Of a stretch of DNA of 6,014 nt, positions 5,857 to 6,014 are shown one piece after another. Every line of letters begins with the position of its first letter. Position 1 is the first letter of the stretch. Below the pieces are notes generated by a model. That model worked only from the letters and a program-made list of their open reading frames with translations. It was not told the origin of the DNA and ran no database searches. The translations under genes were made by a program, and so were the position numbers. The DNA lies in contig JAENVT010000058.1 in NCBI GenBank assembly GCA_016650435.1, positions 1 through 6,014 on the forward strand, read 5' to 3'. This DNA is from Ilumatobacteraceae bacterium. Lineage in GTDB: Bacteria > Actinomycetota > Acidimicrobiia > Acidimicrobiales > Ilumatobacteraceae.

Positions 5857-5994
5857 GAATTCTGAGAAGCGACGCTGCTTCCCATACCGGCCGCCCGTCC
5901 CGTTGGCCCGGCAGGTAGTAGAGCAGCGGATGTTGGTTTCTGATACTCACGTCTTCTCAATGAGCCATACGGACTACGCGATACCGTTTCGCTC

Positions 5995-6014
5995 ATGACG
6001 ACGCCCTCGTTCCC
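5995..6014 (+). CDS. Possible start of a rightward gene running out of the window
   Basis: An ATG at 5995 opens a frame reading MTTPSF to the window end, too short to identify. The only support is positional: TACCGT (5982-5987), identical to the -10 proposed for the Rieske gene, ends seven bases before the ATG, as in leaderless actinobacterial transcripts. No clear -35 or Shine-Dalgarno site is present. Confidence 0.3.

Larger units (their letters stand above)
5717..5994. other. Non-coding stretch upstream of the HD gene
   Basis: These 278 bases have no reading frame with a recognisable product. They contain the inverted repeat at 5816-5856, a smaller one GAAGC (5866-5870) / GCTTC (5877-5881), and a possible promoter element next to 5995. 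The N-terminal extension of the HD gene that would result from the GTG at 5788 falls in the first part. No tRNA, known riboswitch or insertion sequence was recognised. Confidence 0.55.

Noticed and set aside
5851..5950. TPP riboswitch suggested by CTGAGA after a GC-rich stem
   Set aside because: The second conserved segment with GAACCTGATC and the closing stem are absent.
5905..5985. tRNA-like stretch (TAGTAGAGCAGCGGATG resembles a D-arm)
   Set aside because: No T-arm GGTTCGAATCC equivalent, no matching acceptor stem and no plausible anticodon arm could be found.
5648..5998. A 116-codon plus-strand frame and a 65-codon minus-strand frame over the 3' intergenic region
   Set aside because: Neither translation shows a domain, a regular codon pattern or a good start, and the first one overlaps the HD gene.
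1..6014. CRISPR array, insertion sequence or transposase
   Set aside because: No regularly spaced repeats with unique spacers of 30-40 bases, no transposase motifs and no terminal inverted repeats were seen; the 17-nt CAGTTAG repeats are too short and too few.

Overview
The window is about 6 kb of high-GC, tightly packed bacterial DNA. GC-rich third codon positions, a SoxR ending in a [2Fe-2S] cysteine cluster, LysM repeats of the GDFLxGIA type and several starts without a Shine-Dalgarno site all suggest an actinobacterium, possibly a member of the Acidimicrobiia. The taxonomic guess is inference; no rRNA or other marker is present.

Layout, left to right. (1) 1-516 (+): the 3' part of an EamA/DMT-type membrane transporter gene whose start lies outside the window. 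(2) 516-1727 (+): an amidohydrolase-2 family metal-dependent hydrolase whose start overlaps the transporter stop by one base, so the two are probably co-translated. (3) 1728-2186 (-): soxR, a MerR-family redox sensor with a CxxCxCx5C cluster, converging on the hydrolase gene with no base between the two stop codons. (4) 2173-2203: a SoxR-type promoter and operator, a perfect 20-bp palindrome in a 19-bp spacer, which also holds the soxR start codon. It points right into (5) 2212-3879 (+): a Rieske [2Fe-2S] domain fused to a roughly 430-residue helical, histidine-rich domain that I cannot assign firmly. (6) 3993-5078 (+): a secreted cell-wall hydrolase with three LysM domains and an NlpC/P60 domain, preceded by an AT-rich promoter-like island. 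(7) 5073-5120: a short intergenic stretch of CAGTTAG heptamers in 17-nt register. (8) 5117-5716 (-): an HD-domain metalloprotein. (9) 5717-5994: a non-coding stretch with a 41-nt imperfect inverted repeat, possibly followed by the start of a rightward gene at 5995.

The most coherent unit is soxR plus the divergent Rieske fusion. The promoter between them has the same spacing as the textbook E. coli soxS promoter, so the fusion protein is predicted to be switched on when SoxR is oxidised by redox-cycling compounds. Actinobacterial SoxR proteins typically control enzymes or pumps that handle redox-active small molecules such as quinones. A Rieske electron-transfer domain joined to an uncharacterised histidine-rich domain is therefore a candidate detoxification or modification enzyme. 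The other genes look like ordinary housekeeping or accessory functions with no evident link to this pair.
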